DNA from: Cymbomonas tetramitiformis
Lineage: Eukaryota > Chlorophyta > Pyramimonadophyceae > Pyramimonadales > Pyramimonadaceae
Length of the DNA: 16,645 bases
Direction: 5' to 3'
NCBI GenBank assembly: GCA_001247695.2
Contig: LGRX02035051.1
Span: 1-16,645 of the forward strand
Notes under the pieces: model-generated
Told to the model about the DNA's origin: nothing
Database searches by the model: none
What the model saw: only the letters and a program-made list of their open reading frames with translations
In this document: one piece after another, positions 1-6,838 of the stretch
Numbering within the stretch: the stretch's first letter is position 1
How the letters are laid out: every line of letters begins with the position of its first letter
Position numbers and translations under genes: made by a program

Positions 1-471
1 GGGGTCACAAGTTTAGGAGAAAAGCTGGCTGGTTTTAAAAGTTAAGAGATTGGCAAAAATAAGAAATATGGAGGCTGGCTAGACCCCAGGACATTTTCTT
101 AAAATATAGCAAAATAAGTACGGCTTTGATGTTAGAAAAGTCATCTTGTGCGAGTAGACCTTCCCTACGTGTCGCGTCGTCCATCCCGGTAGTGGGCGGT
201 TTTTTCGAAGTGAGGATGTGCTGCGAATCCAATACGAGAAAACTGATTTTTCACTCTTAAGAATGAGAAAAGCTAGCTGGCAAAATAAGCGGTTTTCTCT
301 TATTTCGTCGGCTCTCTTAGGTACCGAAGCTGGGGGGGAGGGGGCTGACCCCGAAATCTCTGTTTTCTTATTGGTTGACTCTTACTGTAGTTTCGGCTTT
401 GGGCAGTTACGACGAGGTGGACTCCTACAATTTTTGTTACGTTATTTCATTATTAGATCTCATTTTCTTTG

Positions 472-999
472 ATGGAATCACAGCGGATTTGTTCGAGTGA
501 GGAGCTCTCGGCTCTTTTAGCAACTATTGATGGCAAGCTGCTGAGTTTGGATTCGCTCAACCGCGCGCGCACGGTTGGCCTCATTCGCTCTATGGAGCGC
601 GCTCTTTCGCATTTTCGGACCTTTGGATTCTTGGCAGATTCACCGGCAATTTCTCCACCAATTGTTTTGCAGATTGTTGTTTCAGACAGTGGCACTATGA
701 TAGGTGATGCTCAGGGCGTTGAGCCTGTGACCGCCGTGGATTCTAGGATTCCCGATGTTTCTTTCTGTGAGAAGGGTGTTGGCGACAGCGTGGTTCTTTT
801 GAGTTCGAGATCTATTTCCTGCCAGGTTACTACCACTAGGCCCTCGCCTAGCACCCCTAGGGCGAGTAGCGCGCACGCACAGGCCCCTCCTGTGCGTCGC
901 GAAGTTCACTCTCATCACCACCACCATCCTACGCCTGATTATATGGGCTCTGGTCAGCGACAGTTTGATGCTTTTGACAGTAGTGAAGAGGAAAGATGA
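472..999 (+). CDS. Hypothetical acidic/Ser-rich protein, N-terminal part (175 aa)
   Basis: I do not recognise this protein. The first ATG is at 472; a TTG at 469 precedes it. The N-terminal half (res. 1-70) looks folded and helical, with leucine-rich segments such as ALLATIDGKLLSLDSLNRAR. The middle is beta-like (PPIVLQIVVSDS). Residues about 120-160 are Ser/Pro/Thr-rich with a five-His run (HSHHHHHP). The end is acidic (DSSEEER) and stops at TGA 997-999. The +1 frame opens at this point and continues with the same acidic composition (DESDYP..DDSDD), so the two pieces are probably one gene split by a frameshift, or two exons. No zinc knuckle, protease or polymerase motif is visible. It could be an orphan host protein or a decayed gag-like protein of a mobile element. 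Confidence 0.4.
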   Translation: MESQRICSSEELSALLATIDGKLLSLDSLNRARTVGLIRSMERALSHFRTFGFLADSPAISPPIVLQIVVSDSGTMIGDAQGVEPVTAVDSRIPDVSFCEKGVGDSVVLLSSRSISCQVTTTRPSPSTPRASSAHAQAPPVRREVHSHHHHHPTPDYMGSGQRQFDAFDSSEEER

Positions 1000-1282
1000 A
1001 TCGGACTACCCACTTGGGTATTACGACGATTCTGACGATATTTGTGAGACGGAGGACGAGGAGGAATCCCCTCGAAAACAAGGGGGGAAGAAGGTGGCGA
1101 AGGGCGCCCGAAAAGGGCATCGGGATGAGCCTATCGCCCACACCTCCAAAATAAAAACTAATTTAAAAACGCGGAACGTGATTCCGAGGAATTCCGCTCG
1201 CTTACCAACTGACCCGAATCGCATCATACTCCGTGGCATATCCTTCCCCTGCCCTTCTAATCACCATATGACATGTTCCTGA
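1000..1282 (+). pseudogene. Frameshifted continuation of the acidic ORF (acidic then basic tail)
   Basis: This frame is open from 965 (ATGATG) to TGA at 1280-1282, in +1 register relative to the 472-999 ORF. It shares that ORF's low-complexity acidic character: YYDDSDDICETEDEEE is followed by a Lys/Arg/Gly-rich stretch (PRKQGGKKVAKGARKGH). An acidic block followed by a basic block is common in nuclear or nucleic-acid-binding proteins, but no family can be named. From about 1182 the reading frame runs into a tandemly duplicated DNA block, so its last roughly 33 codons are probably not original coding sequence. AATAAA lies at 1150-1155. Whether the shift is a real lesion, a sequencing error or a splicing event cannot be decided here. 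Confidence 0.35.
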
Positions 1283-1379
1283 CGATCTACGCACCCCCAC
1301 ATGCCTCACCACTCACTATCCCTCCAGTTGGCGCGAACACATGCTTAAGGCGCAGTGGCGTTAGCATGCCTTTAGCATG
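1182..1379 (+). repeat. Tandem duplication, copy 1 core (198 bp)
   Basis: Aligns with 1467-1664 at a fixed offset of 285 bp, with about 5 mismatches in 198 (near 97% identity) and no indels. Differences cluster around 1267-1280. Copy 1 continues to 1466 with a variable part rich in CATGCTAA/TTAGCATG. Confidence 0.93.
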
Positions 1380-1798
1380 TCTGACGTGTGATAATGACAT
1401 GCTAACGCTGACGTGCTATCGGCGTCCTAATAAGGACATGCTAGCGACATACTAACGTTCCTACCTTTCCGAGGAATTCCGCTCGCTTATCAACTGACCC
1501 GAATCGCATCATACTCCGTGGCATATCCTTCCCCTGCCCTTCTAATCACCATATAACACGATCCTGGCGATCTACGCACCCCCACATGCCTCACCACTCA
1601 CTATCCCTCCAGTTGGCGCGAACACATGCTTAAGGCGCAGTGGCGTTAGCATGCCTTTAGCATGGACATGCTAACATGCCTATGGGGCTTTAGCATGCCG
1701 TTAGTTAGCACGCATGCTAACACCTCCTATCTGGCGTTAGCATGTCATAGCATGTCCATGGCACGCGTTTAGCATGTCGTTAGCAGCATACTAACGTT
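1361..1798. repeat. TTAGCATG / CATGCTAA iterated 8-mer array
   Basis: Exact TTAGCATG occurs at 1361, 1372, 1646, 1657, 1690, 1737 and 1769. Its reverse complement CATGCTAA occurs at 1398, 1667 and 1713. Further near-copies are present (CATGCTAG, GTTAGCAC, CATACTAAC). Mixed orientations allow many alternative hairpins. The spacing is irregular, unlike a simple satellite. Confidence 0.85.
1467..1664 (+). repeat. Tandem duplication, copy 2 core (198 bp)
   Basis: Second copy of the block at 1182-1379. Both full units end in a closely similar sequence around CATACTAACGTT (1449-1460 and 1787-1798). The true unit is therefore about 285 bp in copy 1 and about 330 bp in copy 2, with the length difference lying in the TTAGCATG-rich part. 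Confidence 0.93.
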
Positions 1799-2182
1799 TT
1801 CCAGGACCGTAGGGAATTGACGTCAAGCGCAAGCTTCGTCCCGGCACGAGCCTTAGTACTCCGACATCGGCCACCGTTAGCGATCGCGGCCGTGACAACT
1901 TTTATTTCCGTCGAACAATCCGGATTCCGGGCAGCACAGGCGCTCTCTATTTTTCTCACCTTTGTCCTCGACAATTTTATCCAATTTTACTTTGCGCTCT
2001 GCCAGCAGCGGCTGAACTGCCGGAAATCTGGCTTACCGTGCGGCGTTTTTGACGTCATCACCGTCTTCCTCGTCGAAATCCACCCCAAATTGACTCTTCC
2101 ATCGCTGGATTTGGTTCATTTTTCAGAAAGTTATCTCATCACTTGGGGACCCTAACTCTTCGTTCGCGGAATTCTGCAGCCA
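1799..2182. other. No recognisable gene
   Basis: An open frame at 1817-2155 (112 codons) has no family-like motifs, and the opposite strand is open over 1780-1974. I regard both as chance. No repeat, tRNA or transposon end is evident here. Confidence 0.5.
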
Positions 2183-2232
2183 GCGGTCAGCGGCCATGTC
2201 TACTGACCGCCAGCATGCGCGCATGGCCGCTG
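2183..2232. repeat. Overlapping inverted repeats covering an ATG
   Basis: GCGGTCAG (2183-2190) pairs with CTGACCGC (2203-2210). CAGCGGCCAT (2188-2197) pairs with ATGGCCGCTG (2223-2232). The 5' arms overlap by three bases, so the two stems are largely exclusive. The ATG at 2196 is the start of a small ORF. Confidence 0.7.
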
Positions 2233-2495
2233 TTCGTTCGGCGTTGGCGTCTCTCCAACTGCGTCAACAGCATTTTACCGTTCATTGTGGTCTGGTGGTG
2301 TTTGGTGGTGCTCATGCACCAGACACCAAAGTCGAGTCCATCACCACCATCGACAACGAGTGCTTTGACTCCTACGAGAGCACCTTACCGCATTCCTCGC
2401 CTTCGCGTTGTGTGCTACCTCGCTACGATGTGGTGGTGCTTGGGAGCGCCTTTCGTCTCCCACCCCCAATAATAATAATAAAACATTTACGCTAG
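2196..2495 (+). CDS. Small orphan ORF (99 aa), doubtful
   Basis: The ORF starts at an ATG in a reasonable context (GGCCATGTC) and stops at TAG 2493-2495. The N-terminus is a plausible short helix (ARMAAVRSALASLQLRQQ), followed by hydrophobic strand-like stretches (VHCGLVVFGG, RYDVVVLGSAF). No domain is recognised. A second frame (2143-2472) is open over the same interval, so openness alone is weak support. The 3' end contains an AATAATAATAATAAA run that includes a canonical AATAAA at 2477-2482. This could be a poly(A) signal, but it lies inside the frame. It could equally be non-coding. No neighbour suggests a function. Confidence 0.2.
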   Translation: MSTDRQHARMAAVRSALASLQLRQQHFTVHCGLVVFGGAHAPDTKVESITTIDNECFDSYESTLPHSSPSRCVLPRYDVVVLGSAFRLPPPIIIIKHLR

Positions 2496-2690
2496 CAAAG
2501 GGGACAAAGTCCTGAGAGTGCGGTATCCCTGCGAAGCAGGCTAGTGAAAACACCAGGGGCTACTCCCTCTGCTATTATAGCGCGCCCACAAAGGGGCTCA
2601 GCCCACTTTTCAGCAGGGTGACATCTAGAGAAAAAGCTAGGTGCTAAGCAAAAAACTCTAGAAGATGGAGAAGCAGCCATGGCCGGGTGA
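2496..2690. other. Unassigned spacer
   Basis: No open frame worth calling and no RNA gene fold that I can support. The minus-strand frame crossing this interval (2492-2857) is dominated by Pro/Ser encoded by the adjacent C-rich strand and looks artefactual. Confidence 0.4.
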
Positions 2691-2842
2691 GTGGAGGGGT
2701 GGCTGAATCTGAGCGGTGGGGAGGGAAGTCGAAGAATTAAGGGGTATTTGGAGACGTTGAGGAAGGGGTTCGGGGGTGGGCAGGGGAGAGGCAGGGTGGG
2801 GGAGGGGGGGGGAGGGGGCCCCTCCCCTAGGGGACGGGGAAT
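2690..2842. other. G-rich strand-asymmetric tract (quadruplex potential)
   Basis: The + strand has many runs of three or more G (densest over 2765-2842), then CCCCTCCCCTAGGGGACGGGG. Positions 2809-2827 form a near-perfect palindrome (GGGGAGGGG / CCCCTCCCC around one G). Multiple G-runs separated by short loops fit the G-quadruplex pattern. The tract lies directly 3' of the minus-strand ORF ending at 2870, where the nascent RNA would be C-rich. Confidence 0.7.
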
Positions 2843-2869
2843 CATCTTATATTGCAAGACTTTTGAAGA

Positions 2870-3607
2870 TTACTGCAGAAGGGTTTGAAGAAAGTCGTTT
2901 GATTGCTGCACAGCTTCTGTTTCTGTCATGGTCTCACTGCTCGAGATGTTAACTATATGCGGGTCAGTGTTTAAGGTGGTGGTGGTGTTTAACAGAAACA
3001 CGTCTCGCCTATTTTTGGTGTGTTGCCTACAGATTCTTGAAAGTTTTTTAAGGAGAGGTTTAATCTTGCCACGGGGAACACCTATCGTGTTGAGGACAGT
3101 ACCAAAAAGAGGAGGGCGGTATCCCATGAGTGTAAGTACTTTGGGCCATTTCACGGTGCTTATGAAGGGCTTGGAATTTGCGTTGGTTATTGTCGTGCCA
3201 TGGTGACCACCATAATAATAATTCTCAGCATCACTCTGATGATAGGGAGGGTCTTGAGTGGGCCATGGGCAAAGCGAAGAAGGAAGTACTTTGTCGCTTT
3301 CGTTCATAACTTCATTCCAAATATCAGGGCTGACTCCTGTGTATTCTAGCCTCTTCTCCGTGACTCTAGACTTAGGAAGGACATTGAGGAACCATCTGGC
3401 AATCTTTTTCTGTGTAGGCCTCCAATCAAAGGCTGGTTGAGTATCACTGGGTGCACTGTCTATAGCTATGATAACGACATCCGAAAAGTCATCCTTATAG
3501 CATCCGCCACCTGGAAGAACGTAGGGGTCATCACCCGTCCAATAACCATGTGGGACCCCCACTTCCTCGTGCGTTCGACACCCTTGTGCTCGAGCCCCTC
3601 TCCGCAT
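2870..3607 (-). CDS. Orphan hypothetical protein, 245 aa
   Basis: This is an uninterrupted minus-strand frame. Its first ATG is at 3607-3605, its stop TAA at 2872-2870, and the upstream in-frame stop is at 3661-3659. About 245 codons open in DNA of moderate GC is unlikely by chance. The composition looks protein-like: aromatic/Gly-rich near res. 15-40 (GYWTGDDPYVLPGGGCYKDD), then a hydrophobic strand VVIIAIDSAP, then an amphipathic basic segment (RPTQKKIARWFLNVLPKSR). Next come a YYYGGHHG motif, a Lys/Arg-rich stretch (KIKPLLKKLSRICRQHTKNRR) and a Ser/Thr/Gln-rich tail. No signal peptide, membrane segment or known catalytic signature is evident. The short basic segments could bind nucleic acid, but that is a guess. 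The N-terminus may lie in an upstream exon, since another minus frame (3828-3466) overlaps it. Confidence 0.45.
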   Translation of the reverse strand: MRRGARAQGCRTHEEVGVPHGYWTGDDPYVLPGGGCYKDDFSDVVIIAIDSAPSDTQPAFDWRPTQKKIARWFLNVLPKSRVTEKRLEYTGVSPDIWNEVMNESDKVLPSSLCPWPTQDPPYHQSDAENYYYGGHHGTTITNANSKPFISTVKWPKVLTLMGYRPPLFGTVLNTIGVPRGKIKPLLKKLSRICRQHTKNRRDVFLLNTTTTLNTDPHIVNISSSETMTETEAVQQSNDFLQTLLQ

Positions 3608-3665
3608 TTCCCACACTCCTCCCCCTCTGCCACTTGACTCTGGTGGTGCTTGGCCACATTACGCC

Positions 3666-3800
3666 ATGGCCGCGCACGGGAATTGGTTGGTATCGCAGGG
3701 GCCGATCTGGGTACCGCCTTGCATGGGGTCGCAGCCCGTCGCCGATGCCGCAATCGACCTGCCACCGGACACATCAAGGTCTGGTGGTGTGCAACAGTAG
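3666..3800 (+). CDS. Short ORF (44 aa) with good start context, doubtful
   Basis: The ATG is in a strong eukaryotic context (ACGCCATGG) and opens a 44-codon frame ending at TAG 3798-3800. The product begins MAAHGNWLVSQGPIWVPP and ends in a Gly/Gln-rich stretch. No family is recognised. It could be a small protein, the first exon of a longer gene, or the remnant N-terminus of an element protein. It overlaps minus-strand open frames, so coding status is uncertain. Confidence 0.2.
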   Translation: MAAHGNWLVSQGPIWVPPCMGSQPVADAAIDLPPDTSRSGGVQQ

Positions 3801-3974
3801 ATTTTAGACAGACATCTCCGGTGAACACCTCTAGCTAGTACAGTAGTTTCGGGCCAACGCCCATGTGGGGATCCACCTCTAGTTGGACTGCAAAAGGTCC
3901 CGTTGGGCCTGTAACTGCTGCCTATTTTGCCTAGGGTTTAGGTTTGGGATGCAAGCTTTCCTGCCCTGTTGTGG

Positions 3975-3999
3975 CACCTCACGCCTTCGGGGTGAGGTG
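3975..3999 (+). other. Stable hairpin with TTCG tetraloop
   Basis: Arms CACCTCAC and GTGAGGTG (8 bp) are followed by a bulged G, then CC-TTCG-GG. As RNA this would be a C(UUCG)G-capped stem, an unusually stable fold. Confidence 0.7.
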
Positions 4000-4029
4000 G
4001 TGTGATGTGAGATGAGACTTTCAGCCCCG

Positions 4030-4047
4030 CCCCACCATAAGGTGGGG
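4030..4047 (+). other. GC-rich hairpin
   Basis: CCCCACC (4030-4036), loop ATAA, GGTGGGG (4041-4047): a perfect 7-bp stem sitting between the outer arms of the 3971-4091 module. Confidence 0.65.
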
Positions 4048-4118
4048 GGCAGTCACACTTTCTCTGATCACCCCTTGACCCGAGGTGCCACGTCAGCTTG
4101 CTCCTGTTGCCGTTCCGT

Positions 4119-4150
4119 GATAATAAAACACCAAAGTTATTTTTATTATC
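4119..4150. terminator. Symmetric poly(A)-signal hairpin (AATAAA on both strands)
   Basis: GATAATAAAA (4119-4128) and TTTTATTATC (4141-4150) form a perfect 10-bp stem around a 12-nt loop. AATAAA occurs on the + strand (4122-4127) and, by symmetry, on the - strand. This fits a bidirectional 3'-end signal, but no transcript is known on either side, so the function is inferred. Confidence 0.4.
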
Positions 4151-4277
4151 CCATCTTATTAGCAAAAACAATGACTCGTCCGCCTCTGCGTTTTTGTGTT
4201 CAGTTCGACCGCGATATAATATATATAATATCTTATTCTCCCTGAAACTCGTTGCTACAAATTGCTGGATTTGACAC

Positions 4278-4473
4278 TGTGACACCCGAAACTGTCACAT
4301 GTCACTTCCTATAGTAGGCTGAATGACCGTCACCGGCAGACGTGAAACACCCGTTAGGTATTTATGTTTACCTCCGTTTTATTGATCACTTCTTATCGTT
4401 CTGATTCCGAATCCCTCAACTCAGGGTTTATAACAACTATTTAGATATATTCAGCAGAACTATATATCTAACA
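4278..4473 (+). repeat. 5' LTR-like end
   Basis: Begins TGTGACACCCGAAACTGTCA and ends ATCTAACA, giving TG...CA termini. Its last 29 bp (4445-4473) match 7217-7245 at 28 of 29 positions. Further inside, only patchy similarity to 7036-7110 is visible (GAAT..GTCAC..CCG..GTGA..CCCGT). It is AT-rich with a TATATAATA-like stretch just upstream at 4216-4231. Confidence 0.45.
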
Positions 4474-4692
4474 GGTTTGGCCCCACTTACGCTTTATTTA
4501 GCCACTGCGAGATTGCCACGATGAGTGGCTAAGCTCGGACGCGTGGGATGGAGTGAGGCACTCCGCGCGTGAGAGTACCGGCAGTCACGGGTATGGCCTA
4601 AAATTTTATGAATTGATTTACGGCACGCCGCAGCGCTTAGTAGAGGTTTTTTTCTTACGAGATTTAACGTTGGTCGGGTCTACGTCTTCTGG

Positions 4693-5610
4693 TTGGACCC
4701 CACACCGTTGCGTATCGGCCGCCTCCTCCACACGACTTCCCGGAATTATTCGATCTCTCACGGCTGCTGTATCGACGACCCGCATGTTTCTTGGCCGCCC
4801 ACGACTACCGCATCTCTCACGTTTCATTGCCCTACTCCGCCCCTTCAGTCCTTTTCATCATGGTTGCCTCCACTCGAGCCACCGCTAGCATGGCGAATCG
4901 CCGACGCGCACTGTCCACAATTTGTGATTCGGAGGCTGCGAGACACGCGAACACTCCACGCTCGGCACGTCCAGGCCGGTACGCACACTGCCACCCTGTC
5001 CGCAGCGGCCGTGGCCACTGGCGGTGACGGCTCGCAGCTGTCCGACCTCACGGCCATCATCCTCGACGTGAAGCGGCAGATGAAGATCTTGACGGACAAG
5101 GTCAACGGCAAGGGGTTTACCCCGCGGGCGGACAAGAACAAAATCGGCAACGGGGGAGGCGGCTCCGGTGTACGGTTTGCAGCTGGTGACCTCCCGGCTG
5201 GGGGAAACTGGTCGCAGTCGCATGGGAAGAAGCGCGTTGCCTTTCACAAGGGCAGCGGCGACTTCGTCCCGTTTTGCGGAAATTCTATATGCAAGAAGGA
5301 CGACGCGCGCCACTGGCACCGCGACTGCCCGAATGGCGGCAAGCACGGTGCTGGGGGAAGCTTCCACAACTTCTCCCTCGGTGACATCGAGAACGACTTA
5401 CTGGCGGAGCAGTTCCAGGCGGCGATGGACGAGCACGACGGCGAGAGATTCGACGCGCTCTGCCTTCTGGCGGGGGGCAAGGCGGGGATGCTTGACGGCG
5501 TTTCGGCGTGTGCCTTCGGGCTCGAGCCGGAGCGGGAAGATGGTGCGTTGCAGGACTTCCTGCCCTACTGCCAGCCTGTCACCCACATGGGGGGCTTCAG
5601 TTCACAGTAG
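4693..5610 (+). CDS. Gag-like protein with CCHC zinc knuckle (305-codon frame)
   Basis: The frame opens at an ATG at 4693 and stops at TAG 5608-5610. The first roughly 90 codons look non-native; the overlapping frame at 4791-5027 is equally open, so the true N-terminus may be lost or frameshifted. From res. 95 it looks authentic. A short coiled-coil-like helix (LTAIILDVKRQMKILTDKV, res. 119-137) leads into a Gly/Lys-rich linker. C195-X4-C200-X6-H207-X4-C212, ending in RDCPNGG, is a variant of the retroelement CX2CX4HX4C RNA-binding knuckle. An acidic helical tail follows (DIENDLLAEQFQAAMDEHDGERF). In retroelements this architecture packages element RNA into cytoplasmic particles. High third-position GC contrasts with the AT-rich flanks. 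It could also be a domesticated gag gene. No capsid homology is claimed. Confidence 0.55.
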   Translation: MDPTPLRIGRLLHTTSRNYSISHGCCIDDPHVSWPPTTTASLTFHCPTPPLQSFSSWLPPLEPPLAWRIADAHCPQFVIRRLRDTRTLHARHVQAGTHTATLSAAAVATGGDGSQLSDLTAIILDVKRQMKILTDKVNGKGFTPRADKNKIGNGGGGSGVRFAAGDLPAGGNWSQSHGKKRVAFHKGSGDFVPFCGNSICKKDDARHWHRDCPNGGKHGAGGSFHNFSLGDIENDLLAEQFQAAMDEHDGERFDALCLLAGGKAGMLDGVSACAFGLEPEREDGALQDFLPYCQPVTHMGGFSSQ

Positions 5611-6545
5611 GTGGTGTGGCAAGCGGGATCTCGGCTGCCGCTTGCACGCATGTCCGCGAGGACGCACCGCCGGCACCACCGCCGGCGGCAATCACACATG
5701 TTTACCCTGACGAGTCGGATGCGTCCGACGACGGTGTCGTGCTGCCGGTGGACCCCATGCACGCACACGAGCCCGACCTCTGCTTTGCGGACAGGATCGC
5801 GCAGATGGGTGGGCTTTCGATCACAGCTGAGGGCAAGGACTTGCTTGGCAATCAATGCGGTACATGCACGCCGAGTCGGAGACCGACTCTTGCGACAGCG
5901 ATGTGGACGAGTCTGCTGCTGGGTATGACCCTACTGACAGCGAGGATACGGTTCTGCAGCCTCCAGCGCCTCGTCAGGGATGCGGTACACCGCCTTGGGG
6001 GTTTGGCCGCTCTTCGGCAATTGTTGTGATGGTGTGTGCACTCTTTTGTGTTTGCGCCACCGCGGCGCCACTCTGCTCTCCGCTGCGACTCTTGACGAGG
6101 CATGCGCACCGGGCCGCACCGGCCTGGAGGTCGGTGGTGCTGCTGAGGCGACCACCGGAGCACGTCTCCATTAACTTTTACGGCTTTGACATGCTGCGAG
6201 GCCGGCTTGGGCACTGCGGCACCGGCTGCTATTCCACCGCGCCGGCACGGCCGGCACCGTGCTACTCCCAGGCAGGAGCTTCATGATGCGAACATTGGGC
6301 TTTATGTCCCGGTACACCCGCCCCCTCCACCGCTGCTCTGGGATGCTCCACCGTCACCGGATTATTCACCGGGACCTACTACAGGCGAAGAGGAGGGGGG
6401 AGGTCCCTCACACGGCGATCGAGACTTTTCAGATTTCTTCTGTGACTCCACGAATGATTCAATCACGGCATCGGCAACTTCAATTTACGGCACTATGACT
6501 GTGCCGCGGGCTGGCACGGCAGTGCAACCGCCAACTAGTGGCTAG
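5598..6545 (+). pseudogene. Frameshifted region downstream of gag
   Basis: Coding-like composition continues past the gag stop but jumps frame. Frame 3 (from about 5600 to 5850) gives an acidic, Pro-rich segment with DESDASDDG and MHAHEPDLCFADRIAQMGG. Frame 2 (5855-6286) gives ESETDSCDSDVDES and PTDSEDT, then a hydrophobic stretch at about 6017-6070 (IVVMVCALFCVCATAA). Frame 3 again (to TAG 6543-6545) gives a Pro-rich then acidic Gly/Glu tail (VPVHPPPPPLLWDAPPSPD). At least two shifts are needed, consistent with decay; unspliced introns are an alternative. No Asp-Thr/Ser-Gly protease or polymerase motif is evident. The hAT MITE lies immediately 3' of the last stop. Confidence 0.4.
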
Positions 6546-6553
6546 GAAGTACA
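6546..6553. repeat. Target-site duplication, left (GAAGTACA)
   Basis: Eight-bp direct repeat identical to 6831-6838, flanking the MITE exactly; 8 bp is the size made by hAT transposases. Confidence 0.92.
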
Positions 6554-6830
6554 CAGAGCATATATCTTCCAAATTATTTCGCGGCCCGCAATTGCAAAAT
6601 TTTCAGGCTCGGTTTCGGCCAGCCCGGCCAGTCTCGAAATTTGCCCGCCGCAGACGAATTTTTTGAATTTAAAGTATGTGAATATCACGAAAATCGAAAA
6701 TTTTACGTAATTTTTGAGATTTTCACCGTTCGTCTACGGCCCGCAGCCTGATCCAATCCCGGCCCGCTTTCGGCCCGGCGTGACACGCTACGGCCCCGGG
6801 CCGGCCCGCCACGGTAAGATATATGCCCTG
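6554..6830. mobile_element. hAT-type MITE (277 bp, non-autonomous)
   Basis: The left end CAGAGCATATATCTT and the right end, read on the other strand, CAGGGCATATATCTT form a 15-bp terminal inverted repeat with one mismatch. The start CAGRG and the 8-bp target duplication GAAGTACA are hallmarks of the hAT superfamily. Both subterminal regions are rich in CGGCCCG motifs in both orientations, as in many hAT elements. The centre is AT-rich with a partial palindrome (GAAAATTTTACGTAATTTTTG region). There is no coding capacity, so an autonomous hAT element elsewhere would have moved it. The intact TIR and perfect target duplication suggest an insertion younger than the retroelement that hosts it. Confidence 0.92.
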
Positions 6831-6838
6831 GAAGTACA
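6831..6838. repeat. Target-site duplication, right (GAAGTACA)
   Basis: Perfect copy of 6546-6553. Removing the element plus one copy restores a continuous CTAG-GAAGTACA-TCATG junction. Confidence 0.92.

Larger units (their letters stand above)
3971..4091. repeat. Nested inverted-repeat module (121 bp)
   Basis: The outer arms GTGGCACCTC (3971-3980) and GAGGTGCCAC (4082-4091) are a perfect 10-bp inverted repeat. Similarity extends inward to a TCACCCC/GGGGTGA match, giving an imperfect inverted repeat of about 25 bp. Inside are two compact hairpins (3975-3999 and 4030-4047). It could be a minute MITE, an attenuating RNA structure or part of a decayed element. No clear target duplication is visible. 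Confidence 0.6.

Noticed and set aside
2500..2600. Possible tRNA or small RNA gene around the GCGGTATCCCTGCGAAGCAGG stretch
   Set aside because: No cloverleaf and no TTCGA-type T-loop could be formed.
2492..2857. 121-codon Pro-rich minus-strand ORF
   Set aside because: Encoded by the C-rich strand of a G-run tract, with composition dictated by the simple sequence.
3932..3948. Telomere-like TAGGGTTTAGGTTTGGG
   Set aside because: Only about two degenerate TTTAGGG units; too short to call an interstitial telomere.
4885..5367. 160-codon minus-strand ORF opposite gag
   Set aside because: GC-rich shadow of the gag-like frame; the plus strand carries the recognisable zinc knuckle.
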